The notes under the pieces are model-generated. The model saw only the letters and a program-made list of their open reading frames with translations. It had not been told where the DNA came from and made no database searches. The position numbers and the translations under genes were made by a program. Below are positions 49,169 through 55,739 of a DNA stretch of 64,000 nt, in pieces. Numbering within the stretch: the first letter of the stretch is position 1; every line of letters starts with the position of its first letter. Source of the DNA: a bacterium. Lineage in GTDB: Bacteria; Patescibacteria; Paceibacteria; Moranbacterales; UBA1568. The stretch is taken from assembly GCA_021821305.1 (NCBI GenBank), contig JAKACP010000001.1, positions 682,001-746,000 on the forward strand, written 5' to 3'.

Positions 49169-50377
49169 CTACTTCACCGGGATCTCCTTGGCCGGAAGCG
49201 TGCCATCCGTGCCTTCGAGCGGAACAGTCGGGGCTATCGTCCCGAGCTGTGCCATGACCGTGTCGCAGTCGCGTCCGGCTTCATGCTCGTTCCAGATCGC
49301 GGCACCGGCACCGCCATAAGGATACTCCGTGGTTCCTTCGGTCGGACCATCCGCGGCCAGAGAGAAGGTCGCGCAGAGCTCGAATTCCCCGACACGACCG
49401 GCACCTTCCATGCGCGACGGCGTGACGACACGGTAGCCGTAGTCCTCCTTCGTTTCCGGATCCTGCATGAATTCGGCGCAGTAGGCGTACTGGCTCGATT
49501 TTCGGAGGTCGCTGAACGATACGGGAAGCTGGCCGAGATCCCTGGCATATCCCTCCACACAACTCGAGAGCGCCGCGAGGCCGTTGGCCCGTTCCGCATC
49601 GAATGTCCGCTGGCGCGTCGTCTCGGGTGAACCGCCCGCGAAGAATCCGAACACGATACCGAGCACGACCAGCGCCGTGACCACGGTGGCGAAGTCGCGG
49701 AATACCTTCTTCGGGATGTCTTTCTTGTACTGGATCTTCCTACGTTCGAGAAAGTAGAATCCGAAGATACCGCCGGCGATCGCGAATATGATAAACGCCT
49801 TGAGAAAGAACCGTGCACTGATCTCGCCTTGGAGAAAGGTGAAGACGACGGTGATGAGGTCGCCCACGACGGTCACCGACGCTATGAGCAAGACGAGATA
49901 GGTGAGCCATCGGGAAAGCTTGGACTCGATCCTGCCCTCGTCCTCGCGGAACGTGCGAAACCAGATCCGCATCGCGATGTAGTAGAGCGGATATCCGATG
50001 AGAAGCGCCGCTATGGCATAGTGGATGGCGCTCGTCGATGCCGCCTCGCCGTACCAGTTCATCGCGTCGAGCGGATCCGGGAACGCCTTGTTGATGACCT
50101 GGAAATAGAGCGTGCCGAGCGCGGTCGCCACGATACCGAGCAGGATGAACGAGAAGAAGTTGACCACGATATCGGCCGCGGAGGACCGGAGCGAAAGCGT
50201 CGGTCGGATGCCCTCGTGCGGTACGGGGGCACCGAGCGCGATCACGCCGTCGCGATATGCCGCGTCCGCCTCCTCTTCCGACCAGCCGACGGCCAAAAGT
50301 TCCTCTCTGAGCTCCGCCTTGGAAATGCCTGTCCGTATACGTCCTGCCACGTACTGCGAAAGCGTATTCGTATCCAT
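49169..50377 (-). CDS. DUF5671 membrane protein with pseudopilin-like C-terminus
   Basis: 402 residues. The N-terminus (about 5-45, GISKAELREELLAVGWSEEEA) is a small helical module typical of CPR membrane proteins. Six or so membrane helices (about 68-265) form the DUF5671 region. After the last helix, a soluble domain (about 270-395) resembles the C-terminal part of type II secretion pseudopilins (RANGLAALSSCVEGYARDLG, PVSFSDLRKSSQYAYCAEF). Cys pairs there may form disulfides. Function unknown. It is expressed from an extended -10 promoter (50410-50418). Confidence 0.82.
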   Translation of the reverse strand: MDTNTLSQYVAGRIRTGISKAELREELLAVGWSEEEADAAYRDGVIALGAPVPHEGIRPTLSLRSSAADIVVNFFSFILLGIVATALGTLYFQVINKAFPDPLDAMNWYGEAASTSAIHYAIAALLIGYPLYYIAMRIWFRTFREDEGRIESKLSRWLTYLVLLIASVTVVGDLITVVFTFLQGEISARFFLKAFIIFAIAGGIFGFYFLERRKIQYKKDIPKKVFRDFATVVTALVVLGIVFGFFAGGSPETTRQRTFDAERANGLAALSSCVEGYARDLGQLPVSFSDLRKSSQYAYCAEFMQDPETKEDYGYRVVTPSRMEGAGRVGEFELCATFSLAADGPTEGTTEYPYGGAGAAIWNEHEAGRDCDTVMAQLGTIAPTVPLEGTDGTLPAKEIPVK

Positions 50378-50409
50378 AGCGCTTTGCTTAACGGTTTAAT
50401 TGCCGATTT

Positions 50410-50418
50410 ATTATACCA
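50410..50418 (-). promoter_or_regulatory. Extended -10 promoter of the DUF5671 gene
   Basis: Minus-strand TGGTATAAT about 26 bases before the expected translational leader end; no good -35. Same TGTGGTATAAT word as at 9122. Confidence 0.65.
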
Positions 50419-50450
50419 CAACGACCCCCCGAAACGACCGGAGGTATCTC

Positions 50451-50708
50451 CTACCGCGTGATGGCACCTTCCTCACGGAGGAGACGCGCCTTTTCCGCCT
50501 CGCCTCGATTGTACTGCCCGAGAGCGCCGTCGCTCCGGATGACCCGGTGGCACGGCACGCGCGGATCGAAGTTCCGGCGGAGAATCGACCCGACCGCACG
50601 CGACGCACCGGGGCTCCCCGCGCGGCGCGCGACCTCGGCATAGGTCAGGGTCTCCCCCCGCGGGATACCCGCCACGACCGACAACACTTTTTCAGTGAAG
50701 GATGCCAT
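50451..50708 (-). CDS. MGMT-type DNA-repair methyltransferase domain (short form)
   Basis: 85 residues, only the DNA-binding/catalytic domain of O6-alkylguanine-DNA alkyltransferases. The active-site motif is PCHRVIRSDGALGQY (49-63) with the acceptor Cys intact, unlike alkyltransferase-like proteins that have Trp there. The helix-turn-helix LTYAEVARRAGSPGASRAVG supplies DNA contact, including the Arg finger. The usual N-terminal domain is missing, which is common in this short class. It overlaps no neighbour and sits with other small repair and redox genes. Confidence 0.9.
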   Translation of the reverse strand: MASFTEKVLSVVAGIPRGETLTYAEVARRAGSPGASRAVGSILRRNFDPRVPCHRVIRSDGALGQYNRGEAEKARLLREEGAITR

Positions 50709-50718
50709 GGTATTTCGT

Positions 50719-51165
50719 CTATGATTCTTCGAGCGGAAGCGGTTTCACCGGAGCGAGCACCGCGTGCGGGTCCGTCTTCCATGCATCCGAGACATCGGCA
50801 TAGAGCTCGAGTTCGTTGCCGTCGGGGTCGAGGACGTAGAGACTGTGCGTGACCGTATGGTCGCTTGATCCGACGATCGTGACCCCTTTCGCGGAAAGCT
50901 CGCGATACGCCGCACGCACGTCCTCGGGAGCGTCGCCGATCTTGAACCCGATATGGTAGAGGCCCGGCTCCGGCGTATGCTTCGCCCTCGGCGATCCGCC
51001 GACTTCGAGGAGCAGGAGCTCGTGATGCGTGCGTCCCGAGGAATAAAGCGCCATCCCGCGCCGCCGTTCGATCTCGCGGAATCCGAGCGTGTCGCGATAG
51101 AAATCGGCGGACCGGCCGAGGTCCGAGACGTAGAGTACGACGTGTCCGAGTTCATGTATCTTCAT
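50719..51165 (-). CDS. VOC-family (glyoxalase/dioxygenase-fold) protein
   Basis: 148 residues with two beta-alpha-beta-beta-beta units. Metal-ligand candidates are His in ELGHVVLYV (7), in ELLLLEVGG-region His (HHELL), His in TVTHSLYVLDPDGNELELY and Glu in the same motif. This resembles CatE-like dioxygenases or lyases of the vicinal-oxygen-chelate family. Substrate cannot be told from sequence. It follows the SOUL gene by 22 bases in the same direction and precedes the MGMT gene by 10, suggesting one transcript. Confidence 0.88.
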   Translation of the reverse strand: MKIHELGHVVLYVSDLGRSADFYRDTLGFREIERRRGMALYSSGRTHHELLLLEVGGSPRAKHTPEPGLYHIGFKIGDAPEDVRAAYRELSAKGVTIVGSSDHTVTHSLYVLDPDGNELELYADVSDAWKTDPHAVLAPVKPLPLEES

Positions 51166-51187
51166 AGCATGGGCGAAGCGGATTATT

Positions 51188-51772
51188 TCAGCCTTCCACT
51201 TCCATCAGGATCTCGTTTTTCATGAAAAAGGGCGGGGAAAACGGAGCGTCCGAGAGCACGAGTTCGGGATCGCCGATCGCGGTGAATCCGTCGCGCAGGA
51301 GGAGCGACTCGAGCTCGGACGCCTTGCGCATGATGCGGTCGGGCGTCGGATACCAGCCGAACCGCATCGCGGCGACCACGCGGCCCGGGTAGAGCCGGGT
51401 CGAGATCCGCGGATCGAGCGACTTGGCCGCCGCGGCACCCGCGTCTTCGGAGATCGCCACCGACACCGTGTGCGTCGGCGCGTCAGCCGGTATCCGTCCC
51501 CTCTCGGTCGGAGCTCCCTCCGCGGTATCCGGCCCGTCGGCGAGGATGTGTCGGGAAAGGAGGGTGAAGCCTTCGCCCGATGCGCCGGCGATATCGCCTT
51601 TCACGTCCGTCTCCGCCGCGATGAAGGGCTCGTAATCGCGCAGTTCGTACCGGTCATGCCGCTCGATCACGACATAGTTCCCCTCCGGGACGCCGCGAAA
51701 GACGCGCAGGCTCGCGTACCGCCAGAACGCCACGCCTCCTATGAGCACCAGAATAAGAAAAATCCACAGCAT
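51188..51772 (-). CDS. SOUL-family haem-binding-like protein, membrane-anchored
   Basis: 194 residues. One N-terminal membrane helix (2-17) is followed by the SOUL/HBP domain. The domain start is YVVIERHDRYELRDYEPF (about 33-50), the middle AAMRFGWYPTPDRI, and the end FTAIGDPELVLSDAPFSPPFFMKNEILMEV. The last segment is the hallmark Pro-rich end of the family. Related proteins bind haem or porphyrins, but binding residues are poorly conserved. No haem synthesis genes are seen here, and CPR usually lack them. GGAG stands before the ATG. Confidence 0.88.
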   Translation of the reverse strand: MLWIFLILVLIGGVAFWRYASLRVFRGVPEGNYVVIERHDRYELRDYEPFIAAETDVKGDIAGASGEGFTLLSRHILADGPDTAEGAPTERGRIPADAPTHTVSVAISEDAGAAAAKSLDPRISTRLYPGRVVAAMRFGWYPTPDRIMRKASELESLLLRDGFTAIGDPELVLSDAPFSPPFFMKNEILMEVEG

Positions 51773-51800
51773 ATCGTCTCCGTTCGGAATATGCCCTCAT

Positions 51801-52280
51801 TTATACTACCGTTTCTTTGCCGAAAGCTTTCACGTCCGCGAGGATTTCCTCGGCATGATCGTCGGGATCCACATCCTCGTAGATCTTGGCGATCGTTCCC
51901 TCCGGATCGATGAGAAAGGTCGTGCGGAGCGTTCCCATGTATTCCCGCCCCATGAATTTTTTCTTGATCCACACGCCATATTCCCCGACGACGGTTTTCT
52001 CCTCGTCGGAGAGCAGCGTGAACGGGAGCGAGTACTTCTCCGCGAATTTGGCATGTTTTTTGACCGGGTCGATCGAGACACCGAGGACGACGATGCCCGC
52101 GCGTTTCAACCTCGAGAAGCTGTCCCGGAACGAACACGCTTCCGCCGTACACCCCGGCGTATCGTCCTTGGGATAGAAATAGAGCGCGACCCACTTGCCG
52201 AGATAGTCCTTGAGCGCACGCATCTTCCCATCCTGGTCCGGCAGGCTGAATGCCGGCGCTTTTTGCTTGAGCTTCGGCAT
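51801..52280 (-). CDS. bcp: Thioredoxin-dependent peroxiredoxin (BCP/PrxQ)
   Basis: 159-residue thiol peroxidase reducing hydroperoxides with electrons from thioredoxin. The active site YPKDDTPGCTAEACSFRD (about 36-53) has the peroxidatic Cys and the resolving Cys five residues later, the BCP arrangement. Catalytic Thr and the later Arg (LRTTFLIDPEG) are present. The start at 52280 follows the family; TATACT stands upstream inside the longer frame. The thioredoxin at 6116 could be its reductant. Confidence 0.95.
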   Translation of the reverse strand: MPKLKQKAPAFSLPDQDGKMRALKDYLGKWVALYFYPKDDTPGCTAEACSFRDSFSRLKRAGIVVLGVSIDPVKKHAKFAEKYSLPFTLLSDEEKTVVGEYGVWIKKKFMGREYMGTLRTTFLIDPEGTIAKIYEDVDPDDHAEEILADVKAFGKETVV

Positions 52281-52330
52281 AGTATTGTCGTTACGGCTTA
52301 TCATGACAGTATACGCCATCCTGGCGCCAT

Positions 52331-52360
52331 AAACAAAACAGCCTGTCAGTTCTGACAGGC
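52331..52360 (-). terminator. Terminator of the 64-residue orphan gene
   Basis: Perfect stem GCCTGTCAG/CTGACAGGC with a two-base loop, continuing TGTTTTGTTT on the minus strand. Confidence 0.85.
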
Positions 52361-52362
52361 CG

Positions 52363-52557
52363 CTAAAGGTCCATGGGCTCATGGAGCAGGTGAAGCGGGA
52401 CTTCTCGCGCTTTCCGGAGTTCGGCGATGACTCTGCCGATACCCCGGCACGTGTCGGCGATCTCCTTCTGCCCTTCGGGTGATTTCAGCCATTTCTCGAG
52501 CCTTTCCCTCTCTTCCGGAGCGATTCCGGCCCTTATCGGTTCCTCGGTGGTCGGCAT
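52363..52557 (-). CDS. Hypothetical small helical protein (64 residues)
   Basis: No family recognised. One long charged helix region (PEERERLEKWLKSPEGQKEI) with a single Cys and a Pro-rich C-terminus. GAGGAGG stands before the ATG at 52557 and a promoter TTGCCA-16-TATAGT lies at 52591-52618; the gene has its own terminator. An upstream ATG 42 bases away has no ribosome site. The complete set of expression signals makes it a real small gene despite its size. Confidence 0.72.
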   Translation of the reverse strand: MPTTEEPIRAGIAPEERERLEKWLKSPEGQKEIADTCRGIGRVIAELRKAREVPLHLLHEPMDL

Positions 52558-52590
52558 GGTCGATACCTCCTCTCGTAATGTACTGCGGTC

Positions 52591-52618
52591 ACTATACAAC
52601 TTCCACCGAAAATGGCAA
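52591..52618 (-). promoter_or_regulatory. Promoter of the 64-residue orphan gene
   Basis: Minus-strand TTGCCA (52613-52618), 16 bases, TATAGT (52591-52596). Confidence 0.7.
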
Positions 52619-52644
52619 CTGGAGCCTCTCTCAAAAAATCAATG

Positions 52645-52677
52645 AAAAAAGCCCGTCGACGTGTCGTCGAGGGCTTT
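52645..52677 (-). terminator. Terminator of the 47-residue small gene
   Basis: Minus-strand GCCCTCGACG/CGTCGACGGGC stem (one bulge) followed by TTTTTTC. Confidence 0.83.
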
Positions 52678-52685
52678 CTGGCTGC

Positions 52686-52829
52686 TTACTGTCCGGAGGT
52701 ATCGGTGGGATCTATCCCCGCCGAATCGAGACCGAACGCGAAACGGGCCTGCTCGAAGAAATCTCCGAGAATGAGCGACCCGGTATTTCCCGTATCCGAG
52801 GGATCATTGTCCTTCGTGTCGTTTTCCAT
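52686..52829 (-). CDS. Putative acidic small protein (47 residues)
   Basis: A short frame flanked by two terminators, which defines a separate transcription unit. The protein starts MENDTKDNDPSDTGN, is strongly acidic, has a short central hydrophobic-aromatic stretch (LILGDFFEQARFAFGLD) and ends DPTDTSGQ. No family recognised. GGAA stands 7 bases before the ATG. Without it, the 52558-52950 interval would have no gene; that it is translated is inference from the layout. Confidence 0.5.
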   Translation of the reverse strand: MENDTKDNDPSDTGNTGSLILGDFFEQARFAFGLDSAGIDPTDTSGQ

Positions 52830-52862
52830 AAAACATTCCATCCGTAATTCCTATTCCATTGT

Positions 52863-52922
52863 AAAAAAACAAAACCCCCTCGCGAGGGTACTTCGATGCC
52901 GTGAGTCAGGACGACTCACGGC
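52863..52922 (-). terminator. Tandem hairpins forming the rarA terminator
   Basis: GCCGTGAGTC/GACTCACGGC (52898-52922) is followed on the minus strand by CCCTCGCGAGGG (52877-52888) and a GGTTTTGTTTTTTT tract. Confidence 0.8.
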
Positions 52923-52950
52923 CATATTCTCGCACGTTTTCCGGCATCTG

Positions 52951-54177
52951 TCAATCCCCGATGAAATCGACGTACTTCCTCCCCCGGAGCGCCTCGGGAA
53001 GGTAGTCCTGCTTCGCCTCCTCCTGGTCCTTGAAATCGGGGGTATATTTGTAGCCTTTGCCGTAGCCGATCTCCTTCATGAGTTTGGTGGGGGCGTTGCG
53101 CAGGTGGATCGGGACGGGTTCGTTCGGGAACTGCCGGACGTCCTCCTTGACGTGGCCGTAGCCGACGTAGAGCGCGTTGGATTTCTTGGATTTGGCGAGG
53201 TAGACGACCGCCTGCGCGAGCGCGAGCTCGCACTCGGGCATGCCGATCATATGGCACGCCTGGTGCGCGGCGACCGCCTGCGGAAGCGCGAAGGAATTGG
53301 CAAGCCCCACGTCCTCGGACGCGAACCGCACGAGCCGACGCGCCACGTAGAGCGGATCCTCGCCAGCCTCGAGCATACGCCCGAGCCAGTAGAGCGCCGC
53401 ATCGGCATCGCCGCCGCGCATGGATTTGTGGAGCGCGGAGATGATGTCGTAGTGCCATTCGCCGCCCTTGTCGTAGAGGAGGTGCGAGCGGTTCACGATC
53501 TTTTCGACGAGTTCGGGCGTGATATGTCGGGCGCTCGCCGCGCACGCCTCGAGGATATTGAGGGCGTTGCGCGCGTCGCCGCCCGAGACATCCGCGATGA
53601 AGGCGAGCACGCCGTCTTCCACCTCGATCGCGGCATCCTTCAATCCCCGCTCATCGGAAAGCGCCCGCGACAGGACCTCGACGACCTCGTCGGTCGAAAG
53701 TTTCCCCAGCACCAACACGCGCATCCGCGAGAGGAGCGCGGCGTTGACCTCGAAGCTCGGGTTCTCGGTGGTCGCGCCGATGAGCGTCACGAGACCGTGT
53801 TCGACATGCGGCAGGAGCGCGTCCTGCTGGGCCTTGTTCCACCGGTGGATCTCGTCGATGAAGAGGATGGTCTTCTTGTCTGCCTTGCGGTTCTCCTCGG
53901 CCGCGGCGATCACCTTTCGGAGCTCGGCGACGCCGCTCCCGACCGCGGAAAGCTGGACGAATTCCGACTTCGTCTCCCGAGCGATGAGGAGCGCGAGCGT
54001 CGTCTTGCCACAGCCGGGCGGCCCCCAGAAGAGGAGCGACGGCACGCGATCCGCCGCGATCGCATCGCGCAGGAACGATCCCTCGCCGAGGATCTTTTCC
54101 TGCCCGAACACCTCGGAGAGTTTTTCCGGGCGCATCCGATCCGCGAGCGGGGTGGTATCTTTTTTTCTTGTATTCAT
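52951..54177 (-). CDS. rarA: Replication-associated recombination protein RarA (MgsA)
   Basis: 408-residue AAA+ ATPase that acts at stalled replication forks. Walker A is WGPPGCGKTTLALL (about 49-62), Walker B LFIDEIHRWNKAQQDALLPH, then sensor 1 LIGATTENPSFEVNAALLSR with the Arg finger. The C-terminal helical domain (HYDIISALHKSMRGGDADAA, VGLANSFALPQAVA) is specific to RarA/WRNIP1 and excludes RuvB. The start is cctATG without a Shine-Dalgarno sequence; it overlaps the acylphosphatase gene by 4 bases. Confidence 0.97.
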   Translation of the reverse strand: MNTRKKDTTPLADRMRPEKLSEVFGQEKILGEGSFLRDAIAADRVPSLLFWGPPGCGKTTLALLIARETKSEFVQLSAVGSGVAELRKVIAAAEENRKADKKTILFIDEIHRWNKAQQDALLPHVEHGLVTLIGATTENPSFEVNAALLSRMRVLVLGKLSTDEVVEVLSRALSDERGLKDAAIEVEDGVLAFIADVSGGDARNALNILEACAASARHITPELVEKIVNRSHLLYDKGGEWHYDIISALHKSMRGGDADAALYWLGRMLEAGEDPLYVARRLVRFASEDVGLANSFALPQAVAAHQACHMIGMPECELALAQAVVYLAKSKKSNALYVGYGHVKEDVRQFPNEPVPIHLRNAPTKLMKEIGYGKGYKYTPDFKDQEEAKQDYLPEALRGRKYVDFIGD

Positions 54178-54452
54178 AGGATGCTGAACTCAACTTCGTC
54201 GGAAACGGGCGGGATCGCCTCGTGCGTGAGATCATCCACACGGGCCGCTCCCGACCCATGTCCCGCCCATGCGAGGAATGTCTGTACGGAGGATTCCTCT
54301 CCCTGCACTTCGATATCCACACTTCCATCCTGCTCATTGCGCACGAAGCCGGTGAGACCGAGCCGCCGGGCTTCCCGTCGGGCGTTCGCGCGGAAGAACA
54401 CACCCTGGACCCGACCTTGAATCTTCATACGGACACGGATAATATCAATCAT
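54174..54452 (-). CDS. acyP: Acylphosphatase
   Basis: 92-residue enzyme hydrolysing acyl phosphates. The catalytic signature GRVQGVFFRANARREARRLG (about 13-32) has the phosphate-binding Arg, with GFVRNEQDGSVDIEVQG holding the catalytic Asn (near 40). The more usual GVGFR reads GVFFR here. The start MIDIIRV at 54452 is used; an internal ATG (MKIQGR, 54428) is possible. The 4-base overlap with rarA suggests coupled translation. Upstream lies copy B of the dispersed intergenic repeat. Confidence 0.94.
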   Translation of the reverse strand: MIDIIRVRMKIQGRVQGVFFRANARREARRLGLTGFVRNEQDGSVDIEVQGEESSVQTFLAWAGHGSGAARVDDLTHEAIPPVSDEVEFSIL

Positions 54453-54587
54453 AAAGCACAGGACACAGAGTCACAAAATTCCAAACGAAACCCAAAACAC
54501 AGATCCCAAAAACACAAGGCTTGAATTCGTTTGTGCTTCGGACTTCGTCCTTTGTTTGGCTTTTTGTGTTTTGAACTTTTGTGTTTT
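54453..54587. repeat. Dispersed CACAAA-type intergenic repeat, copy B
   Basis: Two inverted low-complexity arms rich in CAAAA and CACAA fill the spacer between xthA and acyP. The core GTTTGGCTTTTTGTGTTTTGA is at 54554-54574. Shares long words with copies A and C. Confidence 0.68.
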
Positions 54588-55397
54588 CTAAAGCGTAAGC
54601 TTGAGTCCGACCGGACAGTGGTCCGATCCCATGACCTCGGGGAGGATGAACGCGTCCGTGACGGCGTCCCGGAGCGCCTCGCTCACGAACACGTAGTCGA
54701 TACGCCAGCCGACGTTGCGTGCCCGGGAGTTCGCCCAGTGCGACCACCAGGAATAGTGCCCGTTGCCTTCGTGGAACATCCGGAAGGTATCGACGAACCC
54801 GGCTTCGACGATCCGGTCGATCCCCTCGCGCTCCTCGGCCGTGTAGCCGTGCTTGCCCTCGTTCTCCTTTGGCTTCGCGAGATCGTCGGGACCGTGCGCG
54901 ACATTGAGATCGCCGCAGAAGATGACCGGTTTTTTCTTCTCGAGCTCCTTCATATACGCGAGGAACGCCGGATCCCAATGTTCGTGCCGGAGATCGAGCC
55001 GGGAGAGGTCCTCCTTGGAGTTGGGGGTATAGACCGTGACGACGAAGAATCCGGCGAATTCCGCCGCGATCACCCTCCCCTCGCTCTCGGAATTCCGATC
55101 CGCGCCGTCGATGAGGTGGTAGCGCTTCGCGATATGCTCGGGGAATCCGTTCACGACCGCGATCGGCTTCTCCTTGGTGAAGATGGCCGTCCCCGAGTAG
55201 CCTTTCTTCTCCGCCGAGTTCCAGTACTCCTCGTAGTCGGGAAGGTCGATCTCCGCCTGTCCGCGCTCGGCCTTGGTTTCCTGAAGACAGATGATATCCG
55301 GCTCGTACTGCGCGACGAACGGGGCGAACACGTCCTTGCGTACCACCGCGCGGATGCCGTTGACGTTCCAGGAAATGAGGGTGAGATCCTTCTTCAT
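54588..55397 (-). CDS. xth: Exodeoxyribonuclease III / AP endonuclease
   Basis: 269-residue EEP-fold nuclease cutting at abasic sites and removing 3' blocks. Motifs: ISWNVNGIRAVVRKD (8-22) with the Asn ligand, ICLQETKAERGQAE with the metal-binding Glu, VTVYTPNSKEDLSRLDLR, the GDLNVAHGPDDLAKP motif and the final GSDHCPVG with the catalytic Asp-His. Length is normal. The start at 55397 follows TACAAT by 6 bases, so it may be leaderless. Confidence 0.97.
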   Translation of the reverse strand: MKKDLTLISWNVNGIRAVVRKDVFAPFVAQYEPDIICLQETKAERGQAEIDLPDYEEYWNSAEKKGYSGTAIFTKEKPIAVVNGFPEHIAKRYHLIDGADRNSESEGRVIAAEFAGFFVVTVYTPNSKEDLSRLDLRHEHWDPAFLAYMKELEKKKPVIFCGDLNVAHGPDDLAKPKENEGKHGYTAEEREGIDRIVEAGFVDTFRMFHEGNGHYSWWSHWANSRARNVGWRIDYVFVSEALRDAVTDAFILPEVMGSDHCPVGLKLTL

Positions 55398-55435
55398 AGG
55401 TTCATTGTACGATACCACCCGAAGGAAAGGAAGGC

Positions 55436-55471
55436 AAAAAGAAAGTCGCTTTTGTTTCCAAAAGCGACTTT
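55436..55471 (-). terminator. Terminator of the 50-residue membrane protein gene
   Basis: Perfect 12-base stem AAAGTCGCTTTT/AAAAGCGACTTT, minus strand continuing CTTTTTGCC. Confidence 0.88.
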
Positions 55472-55487
55472 AGACGGAAGCCTCCCA

Positions 55488-55640
55488 TCAGGAGAAAGCG
55501 TGAACAAGGACGGCCAGGACAGCCAGGACAGCCACTACGATGGCTATCCACATCATGAGCCCACCCCATCCCATCGGCAAGCGTGGCATATCCCACTCGG
55601 GGTCGAAATCTTCAATGGGGAAAATCGGTTCGCGTTTCAT
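55488..55640 (-). CDS. Small single-pass membrane protein (50 residues)
   Basis: A short gene with complete signals. The protein begins MKREPIFPIEDFDPEWDMPR, followed by a Gly/Met-rich turn and one strong membrane helix (about 30-48, rich in Val, Ala, Leu, from a repeated GTCCTGGCT unit). The ribosome site is near perfect (AAGGAGGTTGAAATG). Two promoters read into it (55676-55704 and 55711-55739). No family recognised; the expression signals are among the strongest in the window, so it is probably abundant. Confidence 0.82.
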   Translation of the reverse strand: MKREPIFPIEDFDPEWDMPRLPMGWGGLMMWIAIVVAVLAVLAVLVHAFS

Positions 55641-55675
55641 TTCAACCTCCTTGGGGAAAGAAAAGAACTGTTTTC

Positions 55676-55739
55676 ACTAAACCACGTCGTCAAAAAATTG
55701 ACAACGTAATATTATAGCACAAAAAAATTACTTTGTAAA
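55676..55739 (-). promoter_or_regulatory. Tandem promoters of the 50-residue membrane protein
   Basis: Proximal: TTGTCA (55699-55704), 17 bases, TTTAGT (55676-55681). Distal: TTTACA (55734-55739), 17 bases, TATAAT (55711-55716). The distal one lies within the 3' end of miaB. Confidence 0.75.
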
